Origin: Undibacterium umbellatum
GTDB lineage: Bacteria; Pseudomonadota; Gammaproteobacteria; Burkholderiales; Burkholderiaceae_D
DNA length: 64,000 bases
Direction of reading: 5' to 3'
Assembly: GCF_014284125.1 (NCBI RefSeq)
Contig: NZ_JACOFX010000004.1
Location: forward strand, 124,001-188,000
Shown here one piece after another: positions 1-8,250 of the stretch. Within the stretch, counting starts at the first letter, position 1. Each line of letters starts with the position of its first letter. Below the pieces are notes generated by a model. That model did no database searches, was not told the origin of the DNA, and saw only the letters and a list, made by a program, of their open reading frames with translations. The translations under genes were made by a program, and so were the position numbers.

Positions 1-2
1 TT

Positions 3-203
3 TCCTCCTCTCCCATCGAGCTTGATGCATGGATTGCTGCGGCAGGGAGCGCCGCTGTCATCATCCTGTCATTCGTGGCTGTGTATTACAGTTTTCAATT
101 TGGAAAAGCAAGCGAACAAAAGAAAACCCAGCTACTGGAAATGCTTGCGCAAAACAGGGCAGATATCATGCCTATCGTTAATGCGCAAATGCGTCTCTTT
201 TGA
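3..203 (+). CDS. C-terminal end of a small membrane protein (5' truncated by window)
   Basis: An open frame enters at the window edge and stops at TGA 201-203. It reads as a hydrophobic helix (AAAGSAAVIILSFVAVYYSF) followed by a polar, basic and Gln-rich tail ending NAQMRLF. This looks like a single-pass membrane protein tail with a cytoplasmic C-terminus. The alternative frame starting at 22 has less protein-like composition. Function is not recognisable from 66 residues. About 190 bases without a gene separate it from the pqi operon. Confidence 0.5.
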   Translation, partial: SSSPIELDAWIAAAGSAAVIILSFVAVYYSFQFGKASEQKKTQLLEMLAQNRADIMPIVNAQMRLF

Positions 204-394
204 AGCGTGGGTGGGGCGTCTGCTTTGCAGGATACGTTGTACCTCACCCTGCCCTTGATAGCAATCACGCCCTCTGCGGAGCATGTTTTTTGCGTCAGAC
301 ACAATTAAGCAGCCTCTGCCCCTGATGTTCTTTGATTAATGAAAGAAATTGATTACACTTACAAGCTGGCAATTCTCGCTGGTTTTTCAAGAAA

Positions 395-1051
395 GTGATC
401 GCGCCCATTACCTCTGCCCACAAATTGATCGTCTGCCATGAGTGTGACCTGATCTGCATGGACTTGCCGCTGGCGACGGGTGAAGCCGCGAGCTGCCCGC
501 GTTGCGGGGCGACGCTGTACAGGAATGGCAGCGCCAGTGTCGACCTGGCGCTGGCGCTGGCTCTTACCTCGGTGATTTTGTTATTGCTCTTGAATAGCTT
601 CCCGCTGCTGTCGCTCAAGGTGCAGCAAGTCACCCGCGACACCACCTTGTTGCGTGCGGCCCTGACAATGTGGGACGATGGCATGCATCTCTTGTCGCTG
701 CTGGTGATCGCGACCACCATGCTGGCACCGGCCATGCAGATATCGGTCGCCATTTACTTGCTGTGCGTGATCAGGTTTGGTGACGCCAGCCGGGCGCTGG
801 GCGCACCTTTGCGCGCTTTGCAAACCCTGCGGCCTTGGAATATGGTGGAGATTTTCATGCTGGGCTTGCTGGTGTCGCTGGTCAAGCTGCAACATATGGC
901 TGACATTGTCATCGGCCCTGCCTTGTGGTCATGCGCGTCGCTGATCTTTTTTTCGGCGGCACTGACATCGGTACTGACACCGCGCAATGTCTGGCTATGG
1001 GCGCGTGCGGCAGACAACAAGACTGCACCTACCGGGGTGACGCATGGTTGA
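395..1051 (+). CDS. pqiA: Paraquat-inducible protein A, first half-type subunit
   Basis: PqiA-family inner-membrane protein, 218 aa. A zinc-ribbon-like CHEC...CPRC pair lies near residues 15-40, followed by about four hydrophobic helices, the usual PqiA half-domain. In E. coli one PqiA carries two such halves; here they are two genes, as in many betaproteobacteria. The family works with PqiB and PqiC in lipid traffic between inner and outer membrane. The start is a GTG because an in-frame stop lies just upstream (350-352) and no ATG is available; the ribosome site is weak, so the exact start is uncertain. It overlaps the next gene by 8 bases. Confidence 0.88.
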   Translation: MIAPITSAHKLIVCHECDLICMDLPLATGEAASCPRCGATLYRNGSASVDLALALALTSVILLLLLNSFPLLSLKVQQVTRDTTLLRAALTMWDDGMHLLSLLVIATTMLAPAMQISVAIYLLCVIRFGDASRALGAPLRALQTLRPWNMVEIFMLGLLVSLVKLQHMADIVIGPALWSCASLIFFSAALTSVLTPRNVWLWARAADNKTAPTGVTHG

Positions 1052-1706
1052 TCACCCGCCAGAACACCGCTACATCCCCGTTGCTGGCCTGGCCGGCCAG
1101 ACTGGTGCTGCTGCCGGCCTGATCAGTTGCGATATTTGCGAAACCTTGTGCTGCACCCATGACGACGCTGCCACCCATTGCCCCAGTTGCGGTGCCTCCC
1201 TGCATTTGCGCCACAAAGACAGCCTGACCAAATCACTTGCCTATCTGGTGGCGGCGACGATCTTGTATATACCCGCCAATCTCTTGCCGGTCATGCAAAC
1301 CAATACCATTTTTGGGACGCAGGATGACACCATCATGAGCGGGGTGCTGGTGCTCTTGCATACAGGCTCGTGGCCGCTGGCGCTACTGGTCTTCTTTGCC
1401 AGTATCGTCGTGCCCTTGCTCAAACTGTTTTCCATCAGCCTGCTGCTGTACACCTGCTGGAAAAAATCCACCTGGAACGCGTTGCAGCGCACCCAGTTAT
1501 TCCGCATGGTAGAAGCCGTGGGCCGCTGGTCGATGCTGGACGTGTATGTGGTGACGGTGCTGGTGGCGTTGGTGCAGTTCAAGTCCCTGGCAGCGATACA
1601 CCCTGGGGGTGGCGCGCTGGCTTTTGGTGCTGTCGTGGTGCTGACGATGTTGTCGGCACAAAGCTTTGATTCACGTTTAATCTGGGTAGCAAAGTCGCAT
1701 GAGTGA
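1044..1706 (+). CDS. pqiA: Paraquat-inducible protein A, second subunit
   Basis: Second PqiA-type membrane protein, 220 aa. Its zinc ribbon CDIC...CPSC sits at about residues 29-50 and is followed by hydrophobic segments with the YIPANLLPVM region typical of the family. It overlaps the previous gene (8 bases) and the MCE protein downstream (8 bases), so the four genes are translationally coupled. It is inferred to form the inner-membrane part of the PqiABC lipid-transport bridge. Confidence 0.9.
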   Translation: MVDHPPEHRYIPVAGLAGQTGAAAGLISCDICETLCCTHDDAATHCPSCGASLHLRHKDSLTKSLAYLVAATILYIPANLLPVMQTNTIFGTQDDTIMSGVLVLLHTGSWPLALLVFFASIVVPLLKLFSISLLLYTCWKKSTWNALQRTQLFRMVEAVGRWSMLDVYVVTVLVALVQFKSLAAIHPGGGALAFGAVVVLTMLSAQSFDSRLIWVAKSHE

Positions 1707-3408
1707 TCCAACTTCTGAACATCCTGGCACGCCTGCAGCAGACCAGTCCGCACCGACTGGTGAAACTGTTGTTACTGTTGATGCAGTCGACGCTGTCGTG
1801 CCCGCCGTCAAGGTCCGGCCAAGGCGACGCCTGCCCTCCTTTGTCTGGGCGGTGCCTGTCATTGCGGCCCTCATCGGTGTCTGGCTGGTGGTACAAGGCA
1901 TTACCAGCCAGGGGCCGGTCATCACCATCAACTTTAAATCAGCCGAAGGGCTGGAGGCAGGCAAGACCAAACTGCGCTATAAGGATGTCGATGTTGGCCA
2001 TGTCAAAGCCATTGCCCTGTCACCAGACCGACAGCGTGTGCTGATCACGGCGCAACTCATCAAAAGTGCCTCTGACATTCTGGCCACGGATACCCGTTTC
2101 TTCATTGTCAAGCCACGCATCTCTGGCGGCTCTGTCTCTGGTCTCTCCACCCTCTTGTCCGGCAACTACATCAGTGTTGATGTCGGCAAGGCAGAAGAAA
2201 CCACCAATGATTTTACCGGCCTGGAAGAACCACCCCTGGTCAACCGCGATTCGCCAGGGCGCGAATTTGTCTTGCACGGTGCACAGACTGGCTCGGTCAA
2301 TTATGGCTCACCCATTTTCTTTCGCCACATCAATGCTGGCCACGTCACCAAGTTCCAGCTAGACCGCGATGGCAAGGGCGTTACCATCCGCGTCTTCATT
2401 GACGCACCGTATGACCAGTACGTCACTGCCGATACCCGCTTCTGGCATGCCAGCGGCGTTGACATGCAGCTTGATGCCAATGGCTTGCGCGTCACCACAG
2501 AATCGCTCACGTCCCTGATTGAAGGCGGCCTCGCCTTCCAGGAACATGATGATGCCCTGCCCGGTGGCAAACCCGCCTTCGAGGGCAGCGTCTTCCCCCT
2601 GTTTGAAGATCGTGAACATGCCATGCGTGCACCAGACACCAAGGTGCGCAACTTTCTCATGTACTTCCCTGAAACCCTGCGCGGCCTCTCCAAAGGTGCG
2701 CCGATTGATTTGCGCGGCATCGTCATCGGCGAAGTCAAATCCCTGGGCGTAGAATTCACCGAGAATGGCCGCCTGCCGCGCTTCCCGGTCGAAGTCAGCC
2801 TCTACCCTGATCGCCTCAAAGCCCGCGTCCGATCAGGCGCCCGCCTGCCCGATGACGATACCGAAGCCAAGGAAAGATCGCTGCTTGACCACCTCATCGC
2901 CCGTGGCCTGCGCGGCCAACTGCGCAGCGGCAACCTGCTGACAGGCCAGCTCTATATCGCCCTTGATTTTTTCCCCGATGCCGCACCCGCAAAAATGGAC
3001 TGGCGCAGCGACTACCCCGTGCTGCCTACCGTCGGCGGCGGCCTGGGTGAAATCCAGGACACCGTGGGCCGCATCGCCAAGAAGATAGACAAGCTGCCTT
3101 TCGACAAAATATCAGGCGAACTGGTACAAGCCCTGGGCAAGCTCAACACCACCCTGGCCAGCACAGAAAAACTGGTGCGCCGCCTGGATGCCGAAGTCGC
3201 GCCCGAGCTGACCTCCACCCTCAAAGAGGCACGCAGCACCTTGAACAGCGCCAATGCCCTGCTGGCAGAAGACGCCCCGCTGCAGCAAGACATGCGCGAA
3301 TCACTCAAGCAAGTCGCCAAATCTGCCCGCGCCGTCGCCAACCTGGCCGACACGCTCGAACGCCACCCCGACGCCCTCGTCTTTGGCAAACAAAAGGTAA
3401 AACCATGA
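1699..3408 (+). CDS. pqiB: Intermembrane transport protein PqiB (MCE/MlaD family)
   Basis: A 569-aa protein with a cytoplasmic N-terminal tail rich in Pro/Ala/Val, one transmembrane anchor at about residues 35-56, then three MCE/MlaD-type repeats (each opening with a GLEAGKTKLRYKDVDVG-like segment) and a long C-terminal helical region (about 450-560) rich in Leu, Thr and Lys. This is the PqiB arrangement: stacked MCE rings continued by a helical needle that spans the periplasm for lipid transfer. Length is normal for the family. Its last four bases overlap the start of pqiC. Confidence 0.93.
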   Translation: MSDPTSEHPGTPAADQSAPTGETVVTVDAVDAVVPAVKVRPRRRLPSFVWAVPVIAALIGVWLVVQGITSQGPVITINFKSAEGLEAGKTKLRYKDVDVGHVKAIALSPDRQRVLITAQLIKSASDILATDTRFFIVKPRISGGSVSGLSTLLSGNYISVDVGKAEETTNDFTGLEEPPLVNRDSPGREFVLHGAQTGSVNYGSPIFFRHINAGHVTKFQLDRDGKGVTIRVFIDAPYDQYVTADTRFWHASGVDMQLDANGLRVTTESLTSLIEGGLAFQEHDDALPGGKPAFEGSVFPLFEDREHAMRAPDTKVRNFLMYFPETLRGLSKGAPIDLRGIVIGEVKSLGVEFTENGRLPRFPVEVSLYPDRLKARVRSGARLPDDDTEAKERSLLDHLIARGLRGQLRSGNLLTGQLYIALDFFPDAAPAKMDWRSDYPVLPTVGGGLGEIQDTVGRIAKKIDKLPFDKISGELVQALGKLNTTLASTEKLVRRLDAEVAPELTSTLKEARSTLNSANALLAEDAPLQQDMRESLKQVAKSARAVANLADTLERHPDALVFGKQKVKP

Positions 3409-4013
3409 TGCGCAGCCTGCCTCTCCTGACGATATCCCTGGCTAGCCTGCTGCTGGCCGCCTGCGCCACACCGCCCGTTGAACACCTGTACCGCCTCGAC
3501 TACCCCGTGGCAAGCGCCAGCCATGCCGAGGCGCAATATGAAGTCGTCATCGCCACTGTCAAACTGCCAGAGGCCGTCAACCGCCAGCAACTGGTCATCC
3601 AAAAATCTGCCACCGAATCCCTCATCTCTGACGAACAACGCTGGCTGGCCCCGCTGGATGAACAACTCACCCACGCCCTCACCGCCCACCTGCGCAAAAA
3701 CCTGCCCGACGCCTGGCTCTCCACAGACACCGGCATCAACGCCAGCATCGCCGCCACCCCAGGCAAGACCCTGCCCCGCTACCTCGTCAAAGTACAAATC
3801 GACCAGCTACTCATCCACAGCGGCAGCCAACTCACCCTCGAAGCCAGCTGGGTCGTACTCGACCACAGCCGCAAACTGCTCAAGCGCGAACACCAGGTAT
3901 TTACCGTGCGCCTGAATGGCACCGCATACGAAGCCATAGCCCCGGCCATGTCAGAGGCAGCACGGCAGTTGGCGGAGCAAGTCGGGGGGAGTGTATTGGG
4001 TGCGCGCAAGTGA
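3405..4013 (+). CDS. pqiC: PqiC outer-membrane lipoprotein (ABC-type transport auxiliary lipoprotein family)
   Basis: A 202-aa lipoprotein. The N-terminus is a lipoprotein signal peptide ending LLLAAC, with Cys at about residue 20 as the lipidation site. The mature part fits the PqiC/YmbA family, which docks the PqiB needle at the outer membrane. It overlaps pqiB by four bases and closes the operon. A REP sequence begins 18 bases after the stop codon, where a terminator would be expected. Confidence 0.9.
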   Translation: MMRSLPLLTISLASLLLAACATPPVEHLYRLDYPVASASHAEAQYEVVIATVKLPEAVNRQQLVIQKSATESLISDEQRWLAPLDEQLTHALTAHLRKNLPDAWLSTDTGINASIAATPGKTLPRYLVKVQIDQLLIHSGSQLTLEASWVVLDHSRKLLKREHQVFTVRLNGTAYEAIAPAMSEAARQLAEQVGGSVLGARK

Positions 4014-4030
4014 GTAGATACCTTGCCTCT

Positions 4031-4222
4031 GTAGGTATGATTAGCGCAGCGTAATCGTACGCATGCGATGCCGGACAAGTCACAACATCGCCTATAAAAT
4101 CTCTGCCTTCAAGCGCCGGAAGAACGAAGCTCTTAATATGAATTTTCTCGAGAAAACCAGTTTTAAAAATAACAAACCATGCTTCACATGCGTACGATTA
4201 CGCTGCGCTAATCGTACCTACG
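4031..4222. repeat. Inverted pair of REP sequences with atypical interior
   Basis: The left REP (4031-4065) and right REP (4187-4222) are reverse complements with core CGATTAGCGCAGCGTAATCG (first copy carries one change). The 120-base interior lacks the TATACTTGATTC core found in other elements of this window, so it is either a diverged element or two independent REPs. Confidence 0.8.
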
Positions 4223-4294
4223 CGCTAACTCATCGCTCAGCATTGCCTCACGCTAAAAATAACTCTATCTTCATACTGAAAACACCTGCAAGAT

Positions 4295-4771
4295 ATGCCA
4301 CCCAATTTTGACAAAGATGCTGCACTTGAATTGCAGCAACTGGATATTATCCATCACAATGATGGTGCGTATAAAAAATTCAAACCATTTTATCTGGGAG
4401 GGATATTTCTTCTTTTGAGTCTGGCTACCGGTGCTTCTTTCCATTCGATGTCACTGCGGATATCTGTTCACCAGCTCATTATCAGCATAGTGGCCGCCTT
4501 GGTGATGCTCGTTATTTTAATCGGCATGTATGCAAAGACCTTATGGAGAATCAGACACAAGACTATGCGGAAAGAGGATATCCTCCATCTTAGAAAATGG
4601 AATGCATATGAAGCTGAACACCAGGATAAGATTGCTTACATTACCATCGCAATATTGGCAGTGCTTTGCATATTCTTTAGCGTCGGATTCTTTTTTGTTT
4701 TGATGGCGCAGTTATTCCTTCTGCTGGGATTATTCTTTGTTCTTTTTGCGACTATCACCAAATTTTTTTAA
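4295..4771 (+). CDS. Hypothetical three/four-helix membrane protein
   Basis: A 158-aa protein, AT-rich compared with the pqi genes. It has a polar N-terminus (about 1-32), two hydrophobic segments (about 33-53 and 60-85), a basic/acidic loop with the RHKTMRKEDILHLRKW stretch, and two closely spaced hydrophobic helices at the C-terminus (about 113-158). No family is recognised. It sits alone between two REP elements, like the other small genes in this array. Its start ATG follows no strong ribosome site. Confidence 0.6.
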   Translation: MPPNFDKDAALELQQLDIIHHNDGAYKKFKPFYLGGIFLLLSLATGASFHSMSLRISVHQLIISIVAALVMLVILIGMYAKTLWRIRHKTMRKEDILHLRKWNAYEAEHQDKIAYITIAILAVLCIFFSVGFFFVLMAQLFLLLGLFFVLFATITKFF

Positions 4772-4814
4772 TTGAGTTGATTTTCTTTTTGGTGCATTTG
4801 CTTGTAACTAGCTC

Positions 4815-5007
4815 GTAGATACTGCGATTAGCGCAGCGTAATCGTACGCATGCAATGCCTGAAGCAACGAAAGACCTCAAGCAAATCCCATGAGAACCAT
4901 CCGTCCTGCTATGCACGAGTGTAATGTATACTTGATTCAATATCTTAAAGAAGTCGTGATTCTCTATCAGCCATGCGTACGATTACGCTGCGCTAATCGT
5001 ACCTACG
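4815..5007 (+). repeat. REPIN element, orientation A
   Basis: Inverted terminal REPs (about 4815-4852 and 4972-5007) enclose an interior with the shared core TGTATACTTGATTCAATATC. The strand given is the one on which that core is read. The element is co-oriented with the genes on either side. Confidence 0.9.
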
Positions 5008-5058
5008 CGAGATTGAAGGCGTAAGATATCTTGCAGATGATAAGCGGCCAGGATCGCC

Positions 5059-5286
5059 ATGAAAAAAGTAAGAACCTCTTTTTGGAAACAATCTGCATCT
5101 TTTTACATAGGTGCAGGCCTTGTCGCAGAAATACCTTTGACGCTGTTTTTGAATCTCGATATCACCCGTCAATTTCTCGACAGGTTTGTCGATTGGCCAC
5201 CACCAGTCTGGTTGGTGATGATGCTCGTGCTCCTTGCTTACGTTTTTACATGCTGGCTCGGTTATAAGCTGGGTCTCGGAGAGTGA
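5059..5286 (+). CDS. Small hypothetical membrane protein
   Basis: A 75-aa protein with a basic N-terminus (MKKVRTSFWKQ) and two hydrophobic segments (about 15-32 and 47-70) separated by a short loop containing WPPPVW. No family is recognised. The gene lies entirely between two REPINs, 52 bases after the first and 33 bases before the second. A toxin or immunity role is possible by analogy with its neighbours but is not shown. Confidence 0.5.
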   Translation: MKKVRTSFWKQSASFYIGAGLVAEIPLTLFLNLDITRQFLDRFVDWPPPVWLVMMLVLLAYVFTCWLGYKLGLGE

Positions 5287-5318
5287 ATTTTTTTTGGGCG
5301 ACCTGTCCACAATAGCCC

Positions 5319-5527
5319 GTAGGTACGATTAGCGCAGCGTAATCGTACGCATGAGATGCCGGAAATAACGAAAGGCATCCAGCATCTCCTCTGATACCCG
5401 TCTGTCCTTCTCCTCATGAGGGTGATGTATACTTGATTCAAAATCTGACGTCAGCCAATTTTATCAATCAACGTCGAGAATTGCGGCTTACCATGCGTAC
5501 GATTACGCTGCGCTAATCGTACCTACG
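5319..5527 (+). repeat. REPIN element, orientation A
   Basis: REPs at 5319-5353 and about 5492-5527 in inverted orientation, with an interior containing TGATGTATACTTGATTCAAA. Same polarity as the neighbouring plus-strand genes. Confidence 0.9.
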
Positions 5528-5559
5528 CGAGCTACAAGAGCTAAACACTAAAGACTACT

Positions 5560-6111
5560 ATGCGCAACCAAATCCGGGATGAAGTTATTTCTATCGCTCC
5601 TCACGATGCCATGGAAGGTGATGATATTTCTCGCTGCCTTGCATGGATAGACTCCGGTGTTGATTTGTGTCGCATAGCAAAGCCAGCCACGCCACCGATG
5701 CATCTTGTGTCCTATTTTGTTGTTGTAGATGATGGGCATGTCCTACTGGTCGATCATCGGAATGCACAGTTGTGGCTTCCGCCAGGTGGCCATGTTGAAC
5801 AAGGCGAACACCCGCGTGTTGCAGTTGTGCGTGAATTGGAAGAGGAACTCGGCTTTGTGGCATCACATCCAATAGAGGCACCTCTATTCCTGACCATAAC
5901 GACGACTGTTGGGCTGACGGCGGGACATACGGATGTTTCGCTATGGTACGTAGTGCGCGCTAGCCGTTACCAAAACTTCCAATATGACGAAAGCGAGTTC
6001 AGGGATGCACGTTGGTTTCCGTTCGACGAAGTCCCGCTTGAGCGCACGGACCCGCATATGAAACGCTTCCTTACCAAGCTGGCCCGCGTAGATACGATTA
6101 GCGCAGCGTAA
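5560..6111 (+). CDS. NUDIX hydrolase whose C-terminus is encoded by a REP
   Basis: A 183-aa NUDIX protein. The Nudix box G-x5-E-x7-RE-x2-EE-x-G is intact (GGHVEQGE...RELEEELGF, about residues 76-100), so Mg-dependent cleavage of a nucleoside-diphosphate-linked substrate is expected; the substrate is unknown. The last residues (VDTISAA) and the stop codon come from the following REP, which begins at 6088. This suggests that element insertion replaced the original 3' end. It lies between two REPINs in the same orientation. Confidence 0.9.
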   Translation: MRNQIRDEVISIAPHDAMEGDDISRCLAWIDSGVDLCRIAKPATPPMHLVSYFVVVDDGHVLLVDHRNAQLWLPPGGHVEQGEHPRVAVVRELEEELGFVASHPIEAPLFLTITTTVGLTAGHTDVSLWYVVRASRYQNFQYDESEFRDARWFPFDEVPLERTDPHMKRFLTKLARVDTISAA

Positions 6112-6265
6112 TCGTACGCATGCGATGCCGGAACATCAAGCATATCCCATGAGAACCATCCGTTCTTCTCTGCACGAGTGTAATGTATACTTGATTCAAT
6201 ATCGTAGAGCAGTCATTTTATCGAGCAGCCATGCGTACGATTACGCTGCGCTAATCGTACCTACG
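6088..6265 (+). repeat. REPIN element, orientation A, overlapping a gene end
   Basis: The left REP starts inside the NUDIX frame and supplies its stop codon; the right REP ends at 6265. The interior carries TGTATACTTGATTCAATATC. Confidence 0.9.
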
Positions 6266-6337
6266 CGAGCTACAAACATACCATTAAAAAATCCCCAGGA
6301 TACTCTCCCATGTTTTTACGCTTTACAAAAAGCTCGC

Positions 6338-6532
6338 GTAGGTACGATTACCCGTAGGTACGATTAGCGCAGCGTAATCGTACGCATGCGATGCCGGAAA
6401 CTCAAGTAAATCCCATGATAACCGTCTGTCCTTCTCTGCACGGGTGTGATGTATACTCGATTCAATATCGTAAAGTAGTCGTGATTTTCAATCAGCCATG
6501 CGTACGATTACGCTGCGCCAATCGTATCTACG
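6338..6532 (+). repeat. REPIN with a truncated REP head in tandem
   Basis: A 13-base REP start (GTAGGTACGATTA, 6338-6350) is followed three bases later by a full element, 6354-6532. The same truncated head before a complete element occurs at 15235-15248, which suggests repeated insertion or recombination at the same junction. Confidence 0.85.
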
Positions 6533-6594
6533 CGAGCTGCTGCCAACTGGCGCGCAAATGATGACTTCATTGGATTCAGAGGAGTGAAACAGTA

Positions 6595-6840
6595 ATGACT
6601 GCACTTATTTTTGAAACAGTAGGCGATGTAAACAGCACATATGCATATCTATGTGTTTATCAGGAGAGTGATAAAATTAATCCATTTATGGAAATCAGCC
6701 TCACTGAGGATAGGGAAATATTGTTTACCATTTACTCGTTTCCAAAAAACGTCGCTTTGACAACTGCGCAATGGGAAGAGATATCTGATAAAGCAAAAAT
6801 ATTTCTCCCTAAAGCATTAGCAAATGAAGACGCATCCTGA
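6595..6840 (+). CDS. Small hypothetical soluble protein
   Basis: An 81-aa acidic protein (MTALIFETVGDVNSTYAYLC...) with no signal peptide or membrane segment. A ribosome site (AGAGGAG) lies about 10 bases before the ATG. The pattern of short beta-like stretches followed by a helix is compatible with small immunity-type proteins, but no family is recognised. It is the sole gene between a REPIN and the REP upstream of the RAYT. Confidence 0.6.
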   Translation: MTALIFETVGDVNSTYAYLCVYQESDKINPFMEISLTEDREILFTIYSFPKNVALTTAQWEEISDKAKIFLPKALANEDAS

Positions 6841-6862
6841 TTTTTATAGTTCTTCAACCCGC

Positions 6863-6897
6863 GTAGGTACGATTAGCGCAGCGTAATCGTACGCATG
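6863..6897 (+). repeat. Single REP upstream of the RAYT gene
   Basis: A complete REP, core CGATTAGCGCAGCGTAATCG, 36 bases before the transposase start. Its inverted partner lies at 7506-7541 after the gene, so the transposase is bracketed by REPs. Confidence 0.9.
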
Positions 6898-6932
6898 ACT
6901 AACCGTAAAACATCTGATCTTCCCCAAATAAC

Positions 6933-7463
6933 ATGCCCAATTACCGCCGCGCATTCATCCCGGGAGCAACATGGTTTTTCACCGTGAACCTGCTGCAACG
7001 GCAAGGCAACGATCTGCTGGTGCGCGAGATTGAACTCTTGCGCGAGATCATCAAGAATGTGCGGCGTAAATATCCCTTTCATATCGATGCCTGGGTAGTC
7101 TTGCCAGAGCATATGCATTGCGTCTTCACCCTGCCTGAAGGTGACAGCGATTTTAGCCTGCGCTGGCGGCTCATTAAGAGCGGTTTCTCACGCGCACTGC
7201 CCAAAACAGAATCACTCTCCGCTGCACGCCATGCTGCAGGTGAACGCGGCATCTGGCAACGCCACTATTGGGAACATCTGATACGCGATGAGCTGGACTA
7301 TCAAAGGCATGTCGATTACGTGCATGTCAATCCGCTCAAACATGGCTTGGTCAGGCGCGTTTGTGACTGGCCCTATTCCACTTTTCATCGCTATGTTAGC
7401 GAAGGCGTGTATCCTGTTGACTGGTGTGGTGATGTGGCGGCGGAGATTTGTGGTGGTGATTGA
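6933..7463 (+). CDS. rayT: REP-associated tyrosine transposase (RAYT, Y1/HUH family)
   Basis: A 176-aa protein of the IS200-like Y1 transposase family. It begins with the RAYT hallmark YRRAFIPGATWFFTVNL; the HUH-type metal-binding motif is represented by LPEHMHCVFTLP (about residues 64-75), and the C-terminal region H-V-D-Y-V-H-x-N-P-x-K-H-G-L-V contains the candidate catalytic tyrosine. RAYTs nick single-stranded REP hairpins. Length and composition look intact. It is flanked by inverted REPs, the normal genomic arrangement of a RAYT, and is probably the enzyme that spread the REPs and REPINs seen throughout 4-30 kb. Confidence 0.95.
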   Translation: MPNYRRAFIPGATWFFTVNLLQRQGNDLLVREIELLREIIKNVRRKYPFHIDAWVVLPEHMHCVFTLPEGDSDFSLRWRLIKSGFSRALPKTESLSAARHAAGERGIWQRHYWEHLIRDELDYQRHVDYVHVNPLKHGLVRRVCDWPYSTFHRYVSEGVYPVDWCGDVAAEICGGD

Positions 7464-7505
7464 TAGGCGTGTGCATTTCAATCTGCGCCAGGAATCGCAG
7501 CTGGC

Positions 7506-7541
7506 CATGCGTACGATTACGCTGCGCTAATCGTACCTACG
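7506..7541 (-). repeat. Single REP downstream of the RAYT gene
   Basis: Reverse-complement REP, partner of the copy at 6863. It has no REPIN interior of its own. Confidence 0.9.
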
Positions 7542-7593
7542 CGGGCTATAATAAAGGACAGGTAATTACAGCCACCCAGGCAAATTTATTGAA

Positions 7594-7607
7594 TGAACGA
7601 TCGTTCA
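7594..7607. promoter_or_regulatory. Perfect palindromic TetR-type operator
   Basis: TGAACGATCGTTCA is a perfect 14-base palindrome, the layout of AcrR/TetR-type operators. It lies 22 bases before the likely regulator start, so autoregulation of the tetR-DUF418 transcript is inferred. It overlaps the ATG at 7593, which argues against that ATG being the true start. Confidence 0.75.
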
Positions 7608-7628
7608 GATTGTGATATGCTTGGTCTC

Positions 7629-8240
7629 ATGAAAAATCCACACCCCTCCCAGACCCGCGAAGAAACTACCAGCCTTCGCCGTGAAGCCATCTTCCAGGCT
7701 GCACTTTGCTGTTTTGTAGAGAAAGGCTTTCATCAGGCCAGCATGCGCGACATAGCCGCTCTGGCGGGCGTGAGTGTGGGCAATGTGTACAACCACTTTC
7801 CGTCAAAAGAAGTCTTGATTGCTGAAATTGCAGCCCTGGAGATGCGGGAACTGGCTCCTTTGCTGCTTGCGCTGGAGCGCGCTTCGCCGCTGAGTGGCCT
7901 CTTGAAGTTTGCCAGGGACTACACCGCTTTGTGTTCAGAACCTGGCAGCGTCATGCTCAGCAGCGAGGTGATTGCAGAGTCTGCCCGCAATCCGGTGCTT
8001 GCGGGGCTTTTTGCAGACAACCACCGCAATCTGGTCGCTGCCTTGCGCCGCACCTTGCAAGCGGGCATGCAAGCCGGGGAGATAGACCCCGCACTGCCCG
8101 CAGATACGACAGCGGCGCTGGTGCTGGATGCTATCGAGGGGCATGCTCTTCGCGCGGTACTGTTTGCCAGCAAGAAGGCGCAACGTAAAAGGACGGAAGA
8201 CGAGCTGGCCCTGCTGTTAAACAAGCTGTTGCAGCCATGA
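7629..8240 (+). CDS. TetR/AcrR family transcriptional regulator
   Basis: About 203 aa from the ATG at 7629. The N-terminal TetR HTH is clear (AALCCFVEKGFHQASMRDIA, then AGVSVGNVYNHFPSKEVL). The C-terminal ligand domain is helical. An in-frame ATG at 7593 would add 12 residues but lies on the palindromic operator, so 7629 is preferred. The gene is followed after 10 bases by a DUF418 membrane protein and then a serine hydrolase, which it probably controls. Ligand unknown. Confidence 0.9.
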   Translation: MKNPHPSQTREETTSLRREAIFQAALCCFVEKGFHQASMRDIAALAGVSVGNVYNHFPSKEVLIAEIAALEMRELAPLLLALERASPLSGLLKFARDYTALCSEPGSVMLSSEVIAESARNPVLAGLFADNHRNLVAALRRTLQAGMQAGEIDPALPADTTAALVLDAIEGHALRAVLFASKKAQRKRTEDELALLLNKLLQP

Positions 8241-8250
8241 GACCATCACC

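Noticed and set aside
4031..7541. CRISPR array
   Set aside because: Repeats are palindromic, occur as inverted pairs, and spacing is irregular with genes in between; there are no cas genes.
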